A stretch of DNA of 64,000 nt from Mycobacterium aquaticum. GTDB taxonomy: Bacteria; Actinomycetota; Actinomycetes; Mycobacteriales; Mycobacteriaceae. Within the stretch, counting starts at the first letter, position 1. Each line of letters starts with the position of its first letter. The position numbers and the translations under genes are program-made. Location of the stretch: assembly GCF_002086485.1 (NCBI RefSeq), contig NZ_MVHF01000002.1, forward strand, positions 62,001 to 126,000, written 5' to 3'. This document shows positions 45,240-52,995 of the stretch, piece after piece. Below the pieces are notes generated by a model, which saw only the letters and a list, made by a program, of their open reading frames with translations, had not been told where the DNA came from and made no database searches.

Positions 45240-45579
45240 CTTCCCTCGATTCGACGGTGTCAGCCCAAAATGTGCTCTCTGAATGAAGACTTGTCAAGAG
45301 CGGTCACTCATATCGATTGAATAATCATACAAACTACAAGATCAACACTTGCTGTATACATTCACCACGATGTAGCGTGCCTTCGCAGGGTAGGGGCGTG
45401 ACGGTGTCAAGCGTGAGGATCAGGAGAACCGACGGCGTCGAATGCGTTGTGGCCCTTGTCGCGGCTCCTCGGTGCAACGGCCACCAAAATCGCCCGCAAC
45501 TCTCCGGGGCCGGTCATCGTGGTTCCGTGACGACACCGCAGACCCGTCCAGTTTCCAGCAGCACAGTAGGGAGAATCAG
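45240..45579. promoter_or_regulatory. Divergent hut control region
   Basis: 340 bp between the RpiR gene and hutH. The stretch 45305-45375 is the most AT-rich part of the neighbourhood and contains the palindrome TGTATACA (45353-45360). CTTGTCAAG (45290-45298) is a second short dyad nearer the RpiR gene. The hutH RBS (GTAGGGAGA) is at 45566-45574. No small gene is supported. Confidence 0.5.
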
Positions 45580-47151
45580 ATGAACAGCACGCCGCCCCGG
45601 GTCACCGTTGGCCGGGGACCGGTTTCGGAAGCTGATGTCGTTGCCGTGGCCCGGTACGGGGCCGGCGTGGAGCTCGGCAGCGACGCACTTGCCGCGATCG
45701 GCGAGGCGCGCACCATCGTCGACGCACTGGCCCACGACGTCAAACCGCACTACGGAGTGTCGACCGGTTTCGGTGCGCTGGCCAGCGTGCACATCCCGCT
45801 CGACCAACGGGTGCAGTTGCAGCGCTCACTGATCCGCTCGCATGCGGCCGGATCCGGGCCCGAAGTGGAACGTGAAGTGGTCCGCGCGCTCATGCTGCTG
45901 CGGCTCTCCACCCTGGCGACCGGCCGCACCGGCGTGCGGACGGAAACCGCCACGACCATGGCCGCCCTGCTCGACGCCGGGATCACACCCGTCGTGCGCG
46001 AGTACGGTTCGCTGGGCTGTTCGGGTGATCTGGCGCCCTTGGCGCACTGCGCTCTGGCGCTCCTCGGTGAGGGCGACGTGCGCGACGCCGCAGGCAATCT
46101 GCGCGAGTCCGCCGAAGCGATGCGCGAGGTCGGCATCGAACCGATCGAGCCCGCGGAAAAGGACGGCCTGGCACTCATCAACGGCACCGACGGCATGCTC
46201 GGCATGCTTCTGTTGGCCTGCCACGATTTCGACATGCTGCTGCGCTGTGCCGATCTCACGGCCGCGATGAGCGTCGAGGCCATGCTGGGCACCGACCGGG
46301 TGTTCGCGGCCGATCTGCAGGCGCTGCGCCCGCAACCCGGCCAGGCCGTGGCGGCCGCGAATATGCGTGCGCTGCTGGCGAATTCGCCGATCGTCGCGAG
46401 CCACGTCGGCCCTGACTGCACGTACGTCCAGGACGCCTACTCGATGCGGTGCGCACCCCAGGTCGCAGGCGCCGCTCGCGACACCCTGGCCCACGCCCGC
46501 ACCATCGCCGGCTACGAACTGGCCTCGGCGGTCGACAACCCCGTCGTCACGGCCGACGGCCGCGTGGAATCCAACGGCAACTTCCACGGTGCTCCGGTCG
46601 CCTACGTGCTGGACTTCCTCGCCATCGCCGTCGCCGATCTGGCGTCGATCAGTGAACGACGCACCGATCGCATGCTCGACGTCGCGCGGTCGCGTGGGCT
46701 GCCGCCGTTCCTGGCACACGACGCAGGCGTCGACTCGGGGCACATGATCGCGCAGTACACCCAGGCCGCGATCGTCTCGGAGCTCAAGCGGCTGGCGGTG
46801 CCTGCCAGTGTCGACTCGATCCCGTCGAGCGCGATGCAGGAAGACCACGTCTCGATGGGATGGTCGGCGGCCCGCAAACTGCGGCTGGCGCTCGACGGGC
46901 TGACCCGCGTGCTCGCCGTCGAACTGCTCACTGCTGCGCGGGCCATCGACCTGCGGGCACCGCTGCAGCCCGGTCCCGCCACCGGTGCCGTGGTCGCCGC
47001 GCTGCGCGAAACCGTGCCGGGGCCGGGGCAGGACCGCTTCCTGTCTCGCGAGGTCGAGGCGGCCGTGGAGTTCGTCCGCAGCGGGGCCGCGGTGGCCGCG
47101 GCGAACTCGGCACTGCCGGAGCCGTTGCAGGGCGTCTCGGCCGAACGCTGA
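45580..47151 (+). CDS. hutH: Histidine ammonia-lyase
   Basis: 523-aa MIO-dependent lyase, of usual length, converting histidine to urocanate. The catalytic Tyr is in HYGVSTGFGAL near residue 50. The MIO-forming triad lies in GSLGCSGDLAPLAH and here reads Cys147-Ser148-Gly149 instead of the textbook Ala-Ser-Gly. Later blocks SAVDNPVV, NFHGAPVAYVLDFL and SSAMQEDHVSMG are family positions. The ATG at 45580 follows GTAGGGAGA; a 46-codon extension upstream is rejected. It is transcribed away from the other hut genes across the shared control region. Confidence 0.95.
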   Translation: MNSTPPRVTVGRGPVSEADVVAVARYGAGVELGSDALAAIGEARTIVDALAHDVKPHYGVSTGFGALASVHIPLDQRVQLQRSLIRSHAAGSGPEVEREVVRALMLLRLSTLATGRTGVRTETATTMAALLDAGITPVVREYGSLGCSGDLAPLAHCALALLGEGDVRDAAGNLRESAEAMREVGIEPIEPAEKDGLALINGTDGMLGMLLLACHDFDMLLRCADLTAAMSVEAMLGTDRVFAADLQALRPQPGQAVAAANMRALLANSPIVASHVGPDCTYVQDAYSMRCAPQVAGAARDTLAHARTIAGYELASAVDNPVVTADGRVESNGNFHGAPVAYVLDFLAIAVADLASISERRTDRMLDVARSRGLPPFLAHDAGVDSGHMIAQYTQAAIVSELKRLAVPASVDSIPSSAMQEDHVSMGWSAARKLRLALDGLTRVLAVELLTAARAIDLRAPLQPGPATGAVVAALRETVPGPGQDRFLSREVEAAVEFVRSGAAVAAANSALPEPLQGVSAER

Positions 47152-47242
47152 GGTCAGGCTCCTCACATACTGCCGGGCAGGGTCGTGAGCACACCGTGAT
47201 GGGCGCTTCACACAGCGCGACATTTCGGCAATATCGCGTCCC

Positions 47243-47248
47243 TAGCCT
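47243..47248 (+). promoter_or_regulatory. Predicted -10 box, leaderless nirB
   Basis: TAGCCT fits TANNNT and ends 6 nt before the nirB ATG at 47255. No RBS is present, so transcription probably starts at the A of the start codon. Confidence 0.55.
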
Positions 47249-47254
47249 CGCGGT

Positions 47255-49819
47255 ATGTCTGGAACACGAAACGTCGTCGTGGTCGGTCACGGCATGGTGG
47301 GACACCGCTTTGTCGAGGCGCTGCGGGCCAGGGACACCGCGGGGGACTGGCGCGTCACGATCCTGGCGGAGGAGTCCGAAGCGGCCTACGACCGGGTCGG
47401 GCTGACCGGATACACCGAGCACTGGGACCGTGCCCGGCTGGCGCTGCCCGGCAACGGCTACGTCGGCGACGACCTGGTCGACCTGAGGCTGGGCAGTGCG
47501 GTCGTCGAGATCGACCGGGACGCACGTACCGTGCGCACCGCGAATGGCGAGAGCTTCGCCTACGACACGTTGGTGCTCGCCACGGGGTCGTACGCGTTCG
47601 TGCCGCCCGTGCCGGGGCGCGACCTGCCCGGCTGCCATGTCTACCGCACGCTGGACGACCTGGACGCCATCCGCGCGAGCGCGCAGACAACGTTGGGCTC
47701 GAAGTCGCCGGTCGGTGTGGTGATCGGTGGTGGTCTGCTCGGCCTGGAAGCGGCAAACGCGTTGCGGCAGTTCGGACTGAGCACGCATGTTCTTGAGATG
47801 TCGCCGCACCTGATGGCGGCTCAGCTCGACGAGGCCGGCGGCGTATTACTGAACCGCATGATGCGGGCTTTGGGCATCGAGGTGCACACTGCGGTCAGCA
47901 CCGAGAGGATCCAGCCGGCGCAGAAGCATCAGCCGCTGCGGCGCTCCGCGATCGACGACTCGCTGCGGGTGTCACTCAACGACGGCACCTCGATCGACGC
48001 CGGCGTCGTGATCTTCGCCGCCGGTGTGCGACCGCGCGACGAGTTGGCCCGCGGCGCCGGTCTGGACGTGGCGCAGCGTGGCGGTGTGCTCACCGATCTG
48101 ACTTGTGTGACAAGCGATCCCAATATCTACGCAATCGGCGAGGTGGCCGCCATCGAGGGCCGCTGTTACGGCCTGGTGGCTCCGGGATACACCACCGCGG
48201 AGGTGGTGGCCGACCGGCTGCTCGGCGGCGCGGCCGAGTTCCCCGGCGCGGACATGTCGACCAAGCTCAAGCTGCTCGGGGTTGACGTCGCCAGTTTCGG
48301 TGACGCGAAAGGGCTTACGCCGAACTGCCTTGAGGTCGTGGTCAACGACCCCGTCAAGCAGACCTACGCCAAACTGGTGCTGTCCGACGATGCCAAGACC
48401 CTGCTCGGTGGCATCCTGGTCGGCGACGCGTCGTCCTACGGCGTGCTGCGACCCATGGTGGCCAGTGAGCTGCCCGGCGACCCGTTGGCGTTGATCGCTC
48501 CCTCGACCGACAGCGAGTCGTCCGGGCTGGGCGTGAGCGCGCTCCCCGACATCGCGCAGATCTGCTCGTGCAACAACGTCACCAAAGGCGATCTGAAGGA
48601 AGCGATCTGCGGAGGCTGCACCGATGTGACCGGCCTGAAGAAGTGCACGCTGGCCGGCACCTCGTGCGGGTCGTGTGTGCCGCTGCTCAAGCAGCTGCTT
48701 GAGGCCGAGGGCGTCGAGCAGTCCAAGGCGCTGTGCGAGCATTTCAGCCAGTCGCGGGCCGAGCTGTTCGAGATCATCAGCGCCACGGAGATCCGCACGT
48801 TTTCCGGTCTGATCGAGCAGTTCGGTACCGGAAAAGGTTGCGACATATGCAAACCCACGATCGCCTCCATCTTGGCGTCCACCAGCTCGGAGCACATCCT
48901 CTCCGGTGAGCAGGCCTCGCTGCAGGACTCCAACGACCACTTCCTGGCCAACATCCAGAAGAACGGCAGCTACTCGGTGGTGCCGCGGGTTCCCGGCGGG
49001 GACATCACCCCCGAGCAGCTCATCCTGATCGGCGAGATCGCCAGGGATTTCGACCTGTACACCAAGATCACGGGCGGCCAGCGCATCGACATGTTCGGCG
49101 CCCGGGTGGAGCAGCTGCCCGAGATCTGGCGCAGGCTGGTCGAGGGCGGGATGGAATCCGGGCATGCCTACGGCAAGTCGTTGCGCACCGTGAAGAGCTG
49201 CGTCGGCAGTGACTGGTGCCGCTACGGCCAGCAGGATTCCGTGCAGATGGCCATCAACCTGGAGTTGCGGTACCGCGGGCTGCGGTCCCCGCACAAGCTC
49301 AAGATGGGGGTGTCGGGCTGCGCGCGTGAGTGCGCGGAGGCCCGTGGCAAGGACGTCGGCGTCATCGCCACCGAAACCGGCTGGAACCTCTACGTCGGCG
49401 GCAACGGCGGGATGACGCCCAAGCACGCGCAACTGCTGGCCGGCGACCTCGACGACGAGACGCTCGTGCGCTACATCGACCGGTTCTTGATGTTCTACAT
49501 CCGCACCGCCGACCGGCTGCAGCGCACCGCGCCGTGGGTCGAGGGCCTCGACGGTGGTATGGACCATCTGCGCGATGTCGTCTGCAACGACTCGCTGGGT
49601 CTTGCAGCCGAATTCGAGGCCGCGATGGCCCGCCACGTCGAGGGATACGCCTGCGAATGGAAGGGCGTGCTCGAGGACCCCGAGAAGCTGTCGCGGTTCG
49701 TCTCGTTCGTCAACGCCCCCGATGTCGCAGATCCCACCGTGGCGTTCACCGAACGGGCTGGGCGCAAAGTGCCGGTCACTGCGCTGGGTATGCCCTCGAT
49801 CGGCCAGGAGGCGAAATGA
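47255..49819 (+). CDS. nirB: Nitrite reductase (NADH), large subunit
   Basis: 854-aa assimilatory siroheme nitrite reductase reducing nitrite to ammonium. Domain order is as follows. An FAD/NAD(P)-binding pyridine nucleotide-disulfide oxidoreductase half (about 1-400) has VVVGHGMVGHR and IGGGLLGLEAA. A BFD-like 2Fe-2S region (about 430-490) has CSCNN and CGSC. The siroheme/4Fe-4S sulfite reductase half (about 560-850) has the cluster cysteines in CVGSDWCRYG and SGCARECAEA. It overlaps nirD by 4 nt. NADH passes electrons via FAD and iron-sulfur centres to siroheme, whose synthesis genes lie just downstream. Confidence 0.96.
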   Translation: MSGTRNVVVVGHGMVGHRFVEALRARDTAGDWRVTILAEESEAAYDRVGLTGYTEHWDRARLALPGNGYVGDDLVDLRLGSAVVEIDRDARTVRTANGESFAYDTLVLATGSYAFVPPVPGRDLPGCHVYRTLDDLDAIRASAQTTLGSKSPVGVVIGGGLLGLEAANALRQFGLSTHVLEMSPHLMAAQLDEAGGVLLNRMMRALGIEVHTAVSTERIQPAQKHQPLRRSAIDDSLRVSLNDGTSIDAGVVIFAAGVRPRDELARGAGLDVAQRGGVLTDLTCVTSDPNIYAIGEVAAIEGRCYGLVAPGYTTAEVVADRLLGGAAEFPGADMSTKLKLLGVDVASFGDAKGLTPNCLEVVVNDPVKQTYAKLVLSDDAKTLLGGILVGDASSYGVLRPMVASELPGDPLALIAPSTDSESSGLGVSALPDIAQICSCNNVTKGDLKEAICGGCTDVTGLKKCTLAGTSCGSCVPLLKQLLEAEGVEQSKALCEHFSQSRAELFEIISATEIRTFSGLIEQFGTGKGCDICKPTIASILASTSSEHILSGEQASLQDSNDHFLANIQKNGSYSVVPRVPGGDITPEQLILIGEIARDFDLYTKITGGQRIDMFGARVEQLPEIWRRLVEGGMESGHAYGKSLRTVKSCVGSDWCRYGQQDSVQMAINLELRYRGLRSPHKLKMGVSGCARECAEARGKDVGVIATETGWNLYVGGNGGMTPKHAQLLAGDLDDETLVRYIDRFLMFYIRTADRLQRTAPWVEGLDGGMDHLRDVVCNDSLGLAAEFEAAMARHVEGYACEWKGVLEDPEKLSRFVSFVNAPDVADPTVAFTERAGRKVPVTALGMPSIGQEAK

Positions 49820-50187
49820 CACTGCTCGACGTTCACCAGGACATCGACGCATCGACCTCACGCGAATGGACGACCGCATGCCGGTACGACTACCTGATGC
49901 CGTGCCGCGGGGTGGCCGTGCTGCTGCCGGATGGATCGCAGGTGGCGCTGTTCCGGCTCGACGACGGCACGCTGCATGCCGTGGGCAACATCGACCCGTT
50001 CTCCGGGGCGGCCGTGATGTCCCGCGGGATCGTGGGTGACCGGGGCGGGCGGGCCACCGTGCAGTCGCCCATCAAGAAGCAGGCGTTCGCGTTCGACGAC
50101 GGCAGCTGCCTCGACGGACCCGAGATGTCGGTGCCGGTCTACCGGACCCGCGTCACGCCCGGCGGCTTCGTCCAGGTCGCCCGGTAG
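49816..50187 (+). CDS. nirD: Nitrite reductase (NADH), small subunit
   Basis: 123-aa Rieske-like NirD subunit. The beta-sandwich core VAVLLPDGSQVALFRL, LHAVGNIDPFSGAAVMSRGIVGD and SPIKKQAFAFDDGSC is present. The Rieske Cys/His ligands are lost, as is normal for NirD. It is translationally coupled to nirB (ATGA). Its last 35 bp overlap the 3' end of the convergent small gene at 50153-50434. Confidence 0.94.
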   Translation: MTLLDVHQDIDASTSREWTTACRYDYLMPCRGVAVLLPDGSQVALFRLDDGTLHAVGNIDPFSGAAVMSRGIVGDRGGRATVQSPIKKQAFAFDDGSCLDGPEMSVPVYRTRVTPGGFVQVAR

Positions 50188-50434
50188 CGCCTGCGGTCGT
50201 CCAGTAGGCGTCGCGGCCCGGTCCGTCACAGCGCTGGACGTCACCGCGCCGTTCCAACACCGTCAGGTTCCGATAGACCGCTTCGATCACGACCGGTTCA
50301 CCGAAGTGTTCGTGAACGTGGTCACGAAGCTGTGCGGTGGTCATCGACCGTCGCGTGCCCGAGAGCGCGCTCAACAGGCGCAGCCGCAACCGTTCGGCCG
50401 GCGTCGGGTTAGTTGCTGGCACGAATGGACTCAC
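50153..50434 (-). CDS. Small winged-helix (Fur-like HTH) protein
   Basis: 93-aa protein whose middle (SMTTAQLRDHVHEHFG, then IEAVYRNLTVLERRGDVQRC) reads like the winged HTH of the Fur/PadR-type superfamily, with VYRNLTVLE as the recognition helix. The metal-binding dimerisation domain of Fur is absent, so it is a stand-alone HTH. The GTG at 50434 is the only good start, with a weak RBS. The 3' end overlaps nirD antisense by 35 bp. A perfect 9-bp hairpin lies about 70 bp upstream (50503-50526). A regulatory role near nirBD is possible but unproven. Confidence 0.6.
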   Translation of the reverse strand: MSPFVPATNPTPAERLRLRLLSALSGTRRSMTTAQLRDHVHEHFGEPVVIEAVYRNLTVLERRGDVQRCDGPGRDAYWTTAGATGRPGRSRRA

Positions 50435-50752
50435 CGTCGGGGCGACGAGTGTCGCCCACCGTTGTTACCTGCACTGTTACCCAAGCTCCCGCAAACAAAG
50501 ACCAGCTATCGGACATACGATAGCTGAGTACAACCCGAATTCCCGCAGCGCCGTGATCAGCTTGGATGCTGGGGCGCATGTTTAGCAGGTCGAAAACCCG
50601 GGTACAAGCGATTTTCACGCTGCAGATCATCCAGGTGAACGGCAGTTGAACAGGTACCAGTGGGTCTTGGCGGTTTGCTCTGGCTAACTAGAAAAGTTCG
50701 CTGAGCGTCGCTACTATCCCGTTGGGGAGTGCTTCAAAAGGGGCTGACGAGG
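50435..50752. other. Divergent intergenic region with a palindrome
   Basis: 318 bp between the small HTH gene and the membrane protein gene. The inverted repeat at 50503-50526 is the only strong element. No further gene is supported. Confidence 0.55.
50503..50526. promoter_or_regulatory. 9-bp inverted repeat upstream of the small HTH gene
   Basis: CAGCTATCG-GACATA-CGATAGCTG has perfect 9-bp arms and a 6-nt spacer. A candidate operator, perhaps for the adjacent HTH protein; a terminator role is unlikely between divergent genes. Confidence 0.55.
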
Positions 50753-51376
50753 ATGATATTTGCACGTTCGATGGTCAAGCTGGTGGGTTTGCTCGGTGCA
50801 GCGGCGATGCTGGGCGCGGTGATCGCGTTGATGTTGCCGCTCGGTCTTGCTGTGGTCGACCGCACGGGCGCACCGATACCCTGCGGCACCGGCATGCGTC
50901 CGTCCTATGACGTCGCGGCCAAGCAGGATCTGCTCAACCTGGACCAACACACCTTGGCTGGGCCTGCGTACGTGATGAGTGACTATGCCGAGCAGTGCGA
51001 GGGACTGGTCACTGCGCGTCGGACGGCAGCGTTGTCCGTTGGTGGCGGCGGTGCGGTCCTGTTGCTGGCCGTGCTGGCCGGGCCGTACGTCGTACGCGCG
51101 CTGGCCTCACGCCGCGACCGGCAGGCCCAGTACGCCCGCTCGGCGGAACCGGTTGGCGATCAGCCGAACCATGCCGGGGTGCAAGCCCAGCGGTTCGCTG
51201 ACGACGTCCCCACCGGCGTCACGCAACCGATCCTGGAAGAGCCCATCGGCAAGCAGGTAGGACGCCACTGCAATGCGGCGGCCGCTGCGTTGGCGCTGCG
51301 CGGCAACAGCTTCGGCGACGCTGGGCGCGCCGGTGGCGGCATAGGCCAGTTCTACGCGATCGCCGGTAACGGCTGA
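50753..51376 (+). CDS. Hypothetical two-helix membrane protein
   Basis: 207-aa protein of no recognised family. Two transmembrane helices are evident: about residues 7-34 (LVGLLGAAAMLGAVIALMLP) and about 93-115 (GGGAVLLLAVLAGPYVVRAL). Between them is a roughly 55-residue extracytoplasmic loop with two cysteines (PCGTG and EQCEG). The last 90 residues lie antisense to the chelatase gene (51107-51802) and look non-biological. The natural stop may have been lost by mutation, or the true protein ends near 51110. The ATG at 50753 has AAGGGG 9 nt upstream. Confidence is higher for the first 120 residues. Confidence 0.6.
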   Translation: MIFARSMVKLVGLLGAAAMLGAVIALMLPLGLAVVDRTGAPIPCGTGMRPSYDVAAKQDLLNLDQHTLAGPAYVMSDYAEQCEGLVTARRTAALSVGGGGAVLLLAVLAGPYVVRALASRRDRQAQYARSAEPVGDQPNHAGVQAQRFADDVPTGVTQPILEEPIGKQVGRHCNAAAAALALRGNSFGDAGRAGGGIGQFYAIAGNG

Positions 51377-51802
51377 CAGCAGTGCGGCGGTGCGGCGCAG
51401 ATCGGACTGAGCGCGGGGGTCTGATGTCCCTGCCGCTGCCAGGATCACTGAAACGCCTGGGCGCCAGCCTGATTCGGCCAGCCGATCGGCGAGTACCCGG
51501 ACCGTCCCTGGGCACGGGCCCAGTGGCTGGGTGATGGTCACCGAAGGGTGACCGCTGGCAGCGACATACGTGGGCACGTCGACGCGGACGTGATAACCGC
51601 TGGCCAAGAACGCGGGTACCACCACCGCAGGCGCATCCGCGGGCAGAGCGTCGAGCACTTCGGTCGGTGTCGGTCCGAGCACGTCGACGAACGAGACGTG
51701 GACCTGTCGGCCGAGCAGCTGGGCCACCCGCTCGGCGAGCGTGTTGATCATCGCCACACCGCCCGGCTTGCGGGTCCCGTGCGCCGCCAGTACCAGGCTC
51801 AT
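51107..51802 (-). CDS. Sirohydrochlorin chelatase (CbiX/SirB family)
   Basis: 231-aa chelatase that inserts iron (or cobalt) into sirohydrochlorin. It has two CbiX-like repeats: the N-terminal half begins MSLVLAAHGTRKPGG with the catalytic His and contains PAFLASGYHVRVDVP with a second His. The C-terminal half (about 115-225) has ILAAAGTSDPRAQSD, where the usual AHGS His is lost. With NirB needing siroheme, this is the ferrochelatase of nitrite assimilation. It overlaps nnaR by 4 nt, and its 3' 270 bp lie antisense to the hypothetical membrane protein frame. Confidence 0.88.
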   Translation of the reverse strand: MSLVLAAHGTRKPGGVAMINTLAERVAQLLGRQVHVSFVDVLGPTPTEVLDALPADAPAVVVPAFLASGYHVRVDVPTYVAASGHPSVTITQPLGPCPGTVRVLADRLAESGWRPGVSVILAAAGTSDPRAQSDLRRTAALLSAVTGDRVELAYAATGAPSVAEAVAAQRQRSGRRIAVASYLLADGLFQDRLRDAGGDVVSEPLGLHPGMVRLIANRFRRAGVLGLPVAA

Positions 51803-52995
51803 CGCGCGCCGGCGAGGTCGGCGTTCACCGGCTCGTCGACCGCCAGCCGGTAGCCACGCTTCACCACGGTCGACACGATGTTCTTGTCTCCCAAGGCAGT
51901 TCGCAGCCGCAGCACAGCCGTCTCCACGGCGTGGGTGTCGGTGCCGCTGCCCGGCAGCGCGCCGAGCAGATCGAATCGGGATACCACCGCCCCGGGCCGG
52001 TGGGCCAGCGCGCGGATGGTCGCCATCGACGCCGGCGACAGTGGCTTGACGACGCCGTCGACCATCACGCACGTGCCCCGGATCTCCAGGACATGCCCGG
52101 CCACTCGGACGGTACGGGCCTGCAGCAGGGGCAGTTCGTCGGTGATGTGGCGGGCCAGCGCGCCCAGCCGCATGCGTTCGGGCGCCGAAACGGGTATCCC
52201 GAGCCGGACCAACGGCCGGGCCGTCACGGGACCCACGCACATCGCGTGCACGTTGGTGCGCAGCGCCGACACCACCTGATCGGCGATCCCCATCTCGGTC
52301 GCGCGCATCAACACCGAGGCCACCGCCGGTGCCGACGTGAAACTGACCGCGTCGAAACGCTGTTCGGCGATACCGGCGACCAGCTGGTCGAATTCGCCCT
52401 CGCGTGGCGCGGGATGCCAGCGGTACACCCGGATAGGGACCACATCCGCACCGGCGCTTCGTAATTCGTCGAGGAACTCCGGGAAGGGGTCCCAGTCGTC
52501 GGTGGCGCCGTGCAACTGCACGGCGATGCGCAGGCCGGCGATTCCGTGCTCGACGAGATAGTGCAACACCTCGCGGGAGGATTCCGAATCCGGTGACCAC
52601 TCCTCCGGAAGACCCGCCGCCCGCAGCGCGCCCGTGGCTTTCGGGCCTCGGGACACGATGCGGGCCTGGCTCAGGGCGCTGGTCAGTTCAGCGGCCACGC
52701 CCCAGCCGTCGGCCGCCGCGATCCAACCGCGAAAGCCGATCCCCGTCGTGGCGACCACGATGTCGGGCGGATCGGAGATCAGGGCCTCGGTGTTGGTGCG
52801 CAGCTCGTCATCATCGGGCAACGGAACCATCGCGATGGCCGGCGCGCTGGTCACCGTCGCACCGCGGCGGGTGAGCAACGTGGCCAGCTCGTCGGCACGC
52901 CGGGCGGAGGTCACCGCCACCCGGAAGCCGGTCAGCGGTGCCCAGTCGGGCTCGGTCATGGGATCCAGTGAAGGCACGTCGTGTTTCCAAGTCAT
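51799..52995 (-). CDS. nnaR: HemD-like/winged-helix nitrate-nitrite assimilation regulator
   Basis: 398-aa two-domain protein. Residues about 20-280 are a uroporphyrinogen-III synthase (HemD) fold (LTGFRVAVTSARRADELATLL, SFTSAPAVASVLMRA). Residues about 300-390 are an OmpR-type winged helix (LSPASMATIRALAHRPGAVVSRFDLL, then VETAVLRLRTALGD and VVKRGYRL). This architecture is that of NnaR, which with GlnR activates nitrate/nitrite assimilation genes in M. smegmatis and Streptomyces (established knowledge). ATGs at 52995 and 52959 are both possible; the first shares a base with the narK stop (TAATG), implying coupling. Confidence 0.88.
   Translation of the reverse strand: MTWKHDVPSLDPMTEPDWAPLTGFRVAVTSARRADELATLLTRRGATVTSAPAIAMVPLPDDDELRTNTEALISDPPDIVVATTGIGFRGWIAAADGWGVAAELTSALSQARIVSRGPKATGALRAAGLPEEWSPDSESSREVLHYLVEHGIAGLRIAVQLHGATDDWDPFPEFLDELRSAGADVVPIRVYRWHPAPREGEFDQLVAGIAEQRFDAVSFTSAPAVASVLMRATEMGIADQVVSALRTNVHAMCVGPVTARPLVRLGIPVSAPERMRLGALARHITDELPLLQARTVRVAGHVLEIRGTCVMVDGVVKPLSPASMATIRALAHRPGAVVSRFDLLGALPGSGTDTHAVETAVLRLRTALGDKNIVSTVVKRGYRLAVDEPVNADLAGAR

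Noticed and set aside
47152..47254. GlnR box upstream of nirB
   Set aside because: No GTnAC-N6-GnAAC pair could be found by eye; regulation by GlnR would have to be shown experimentally.
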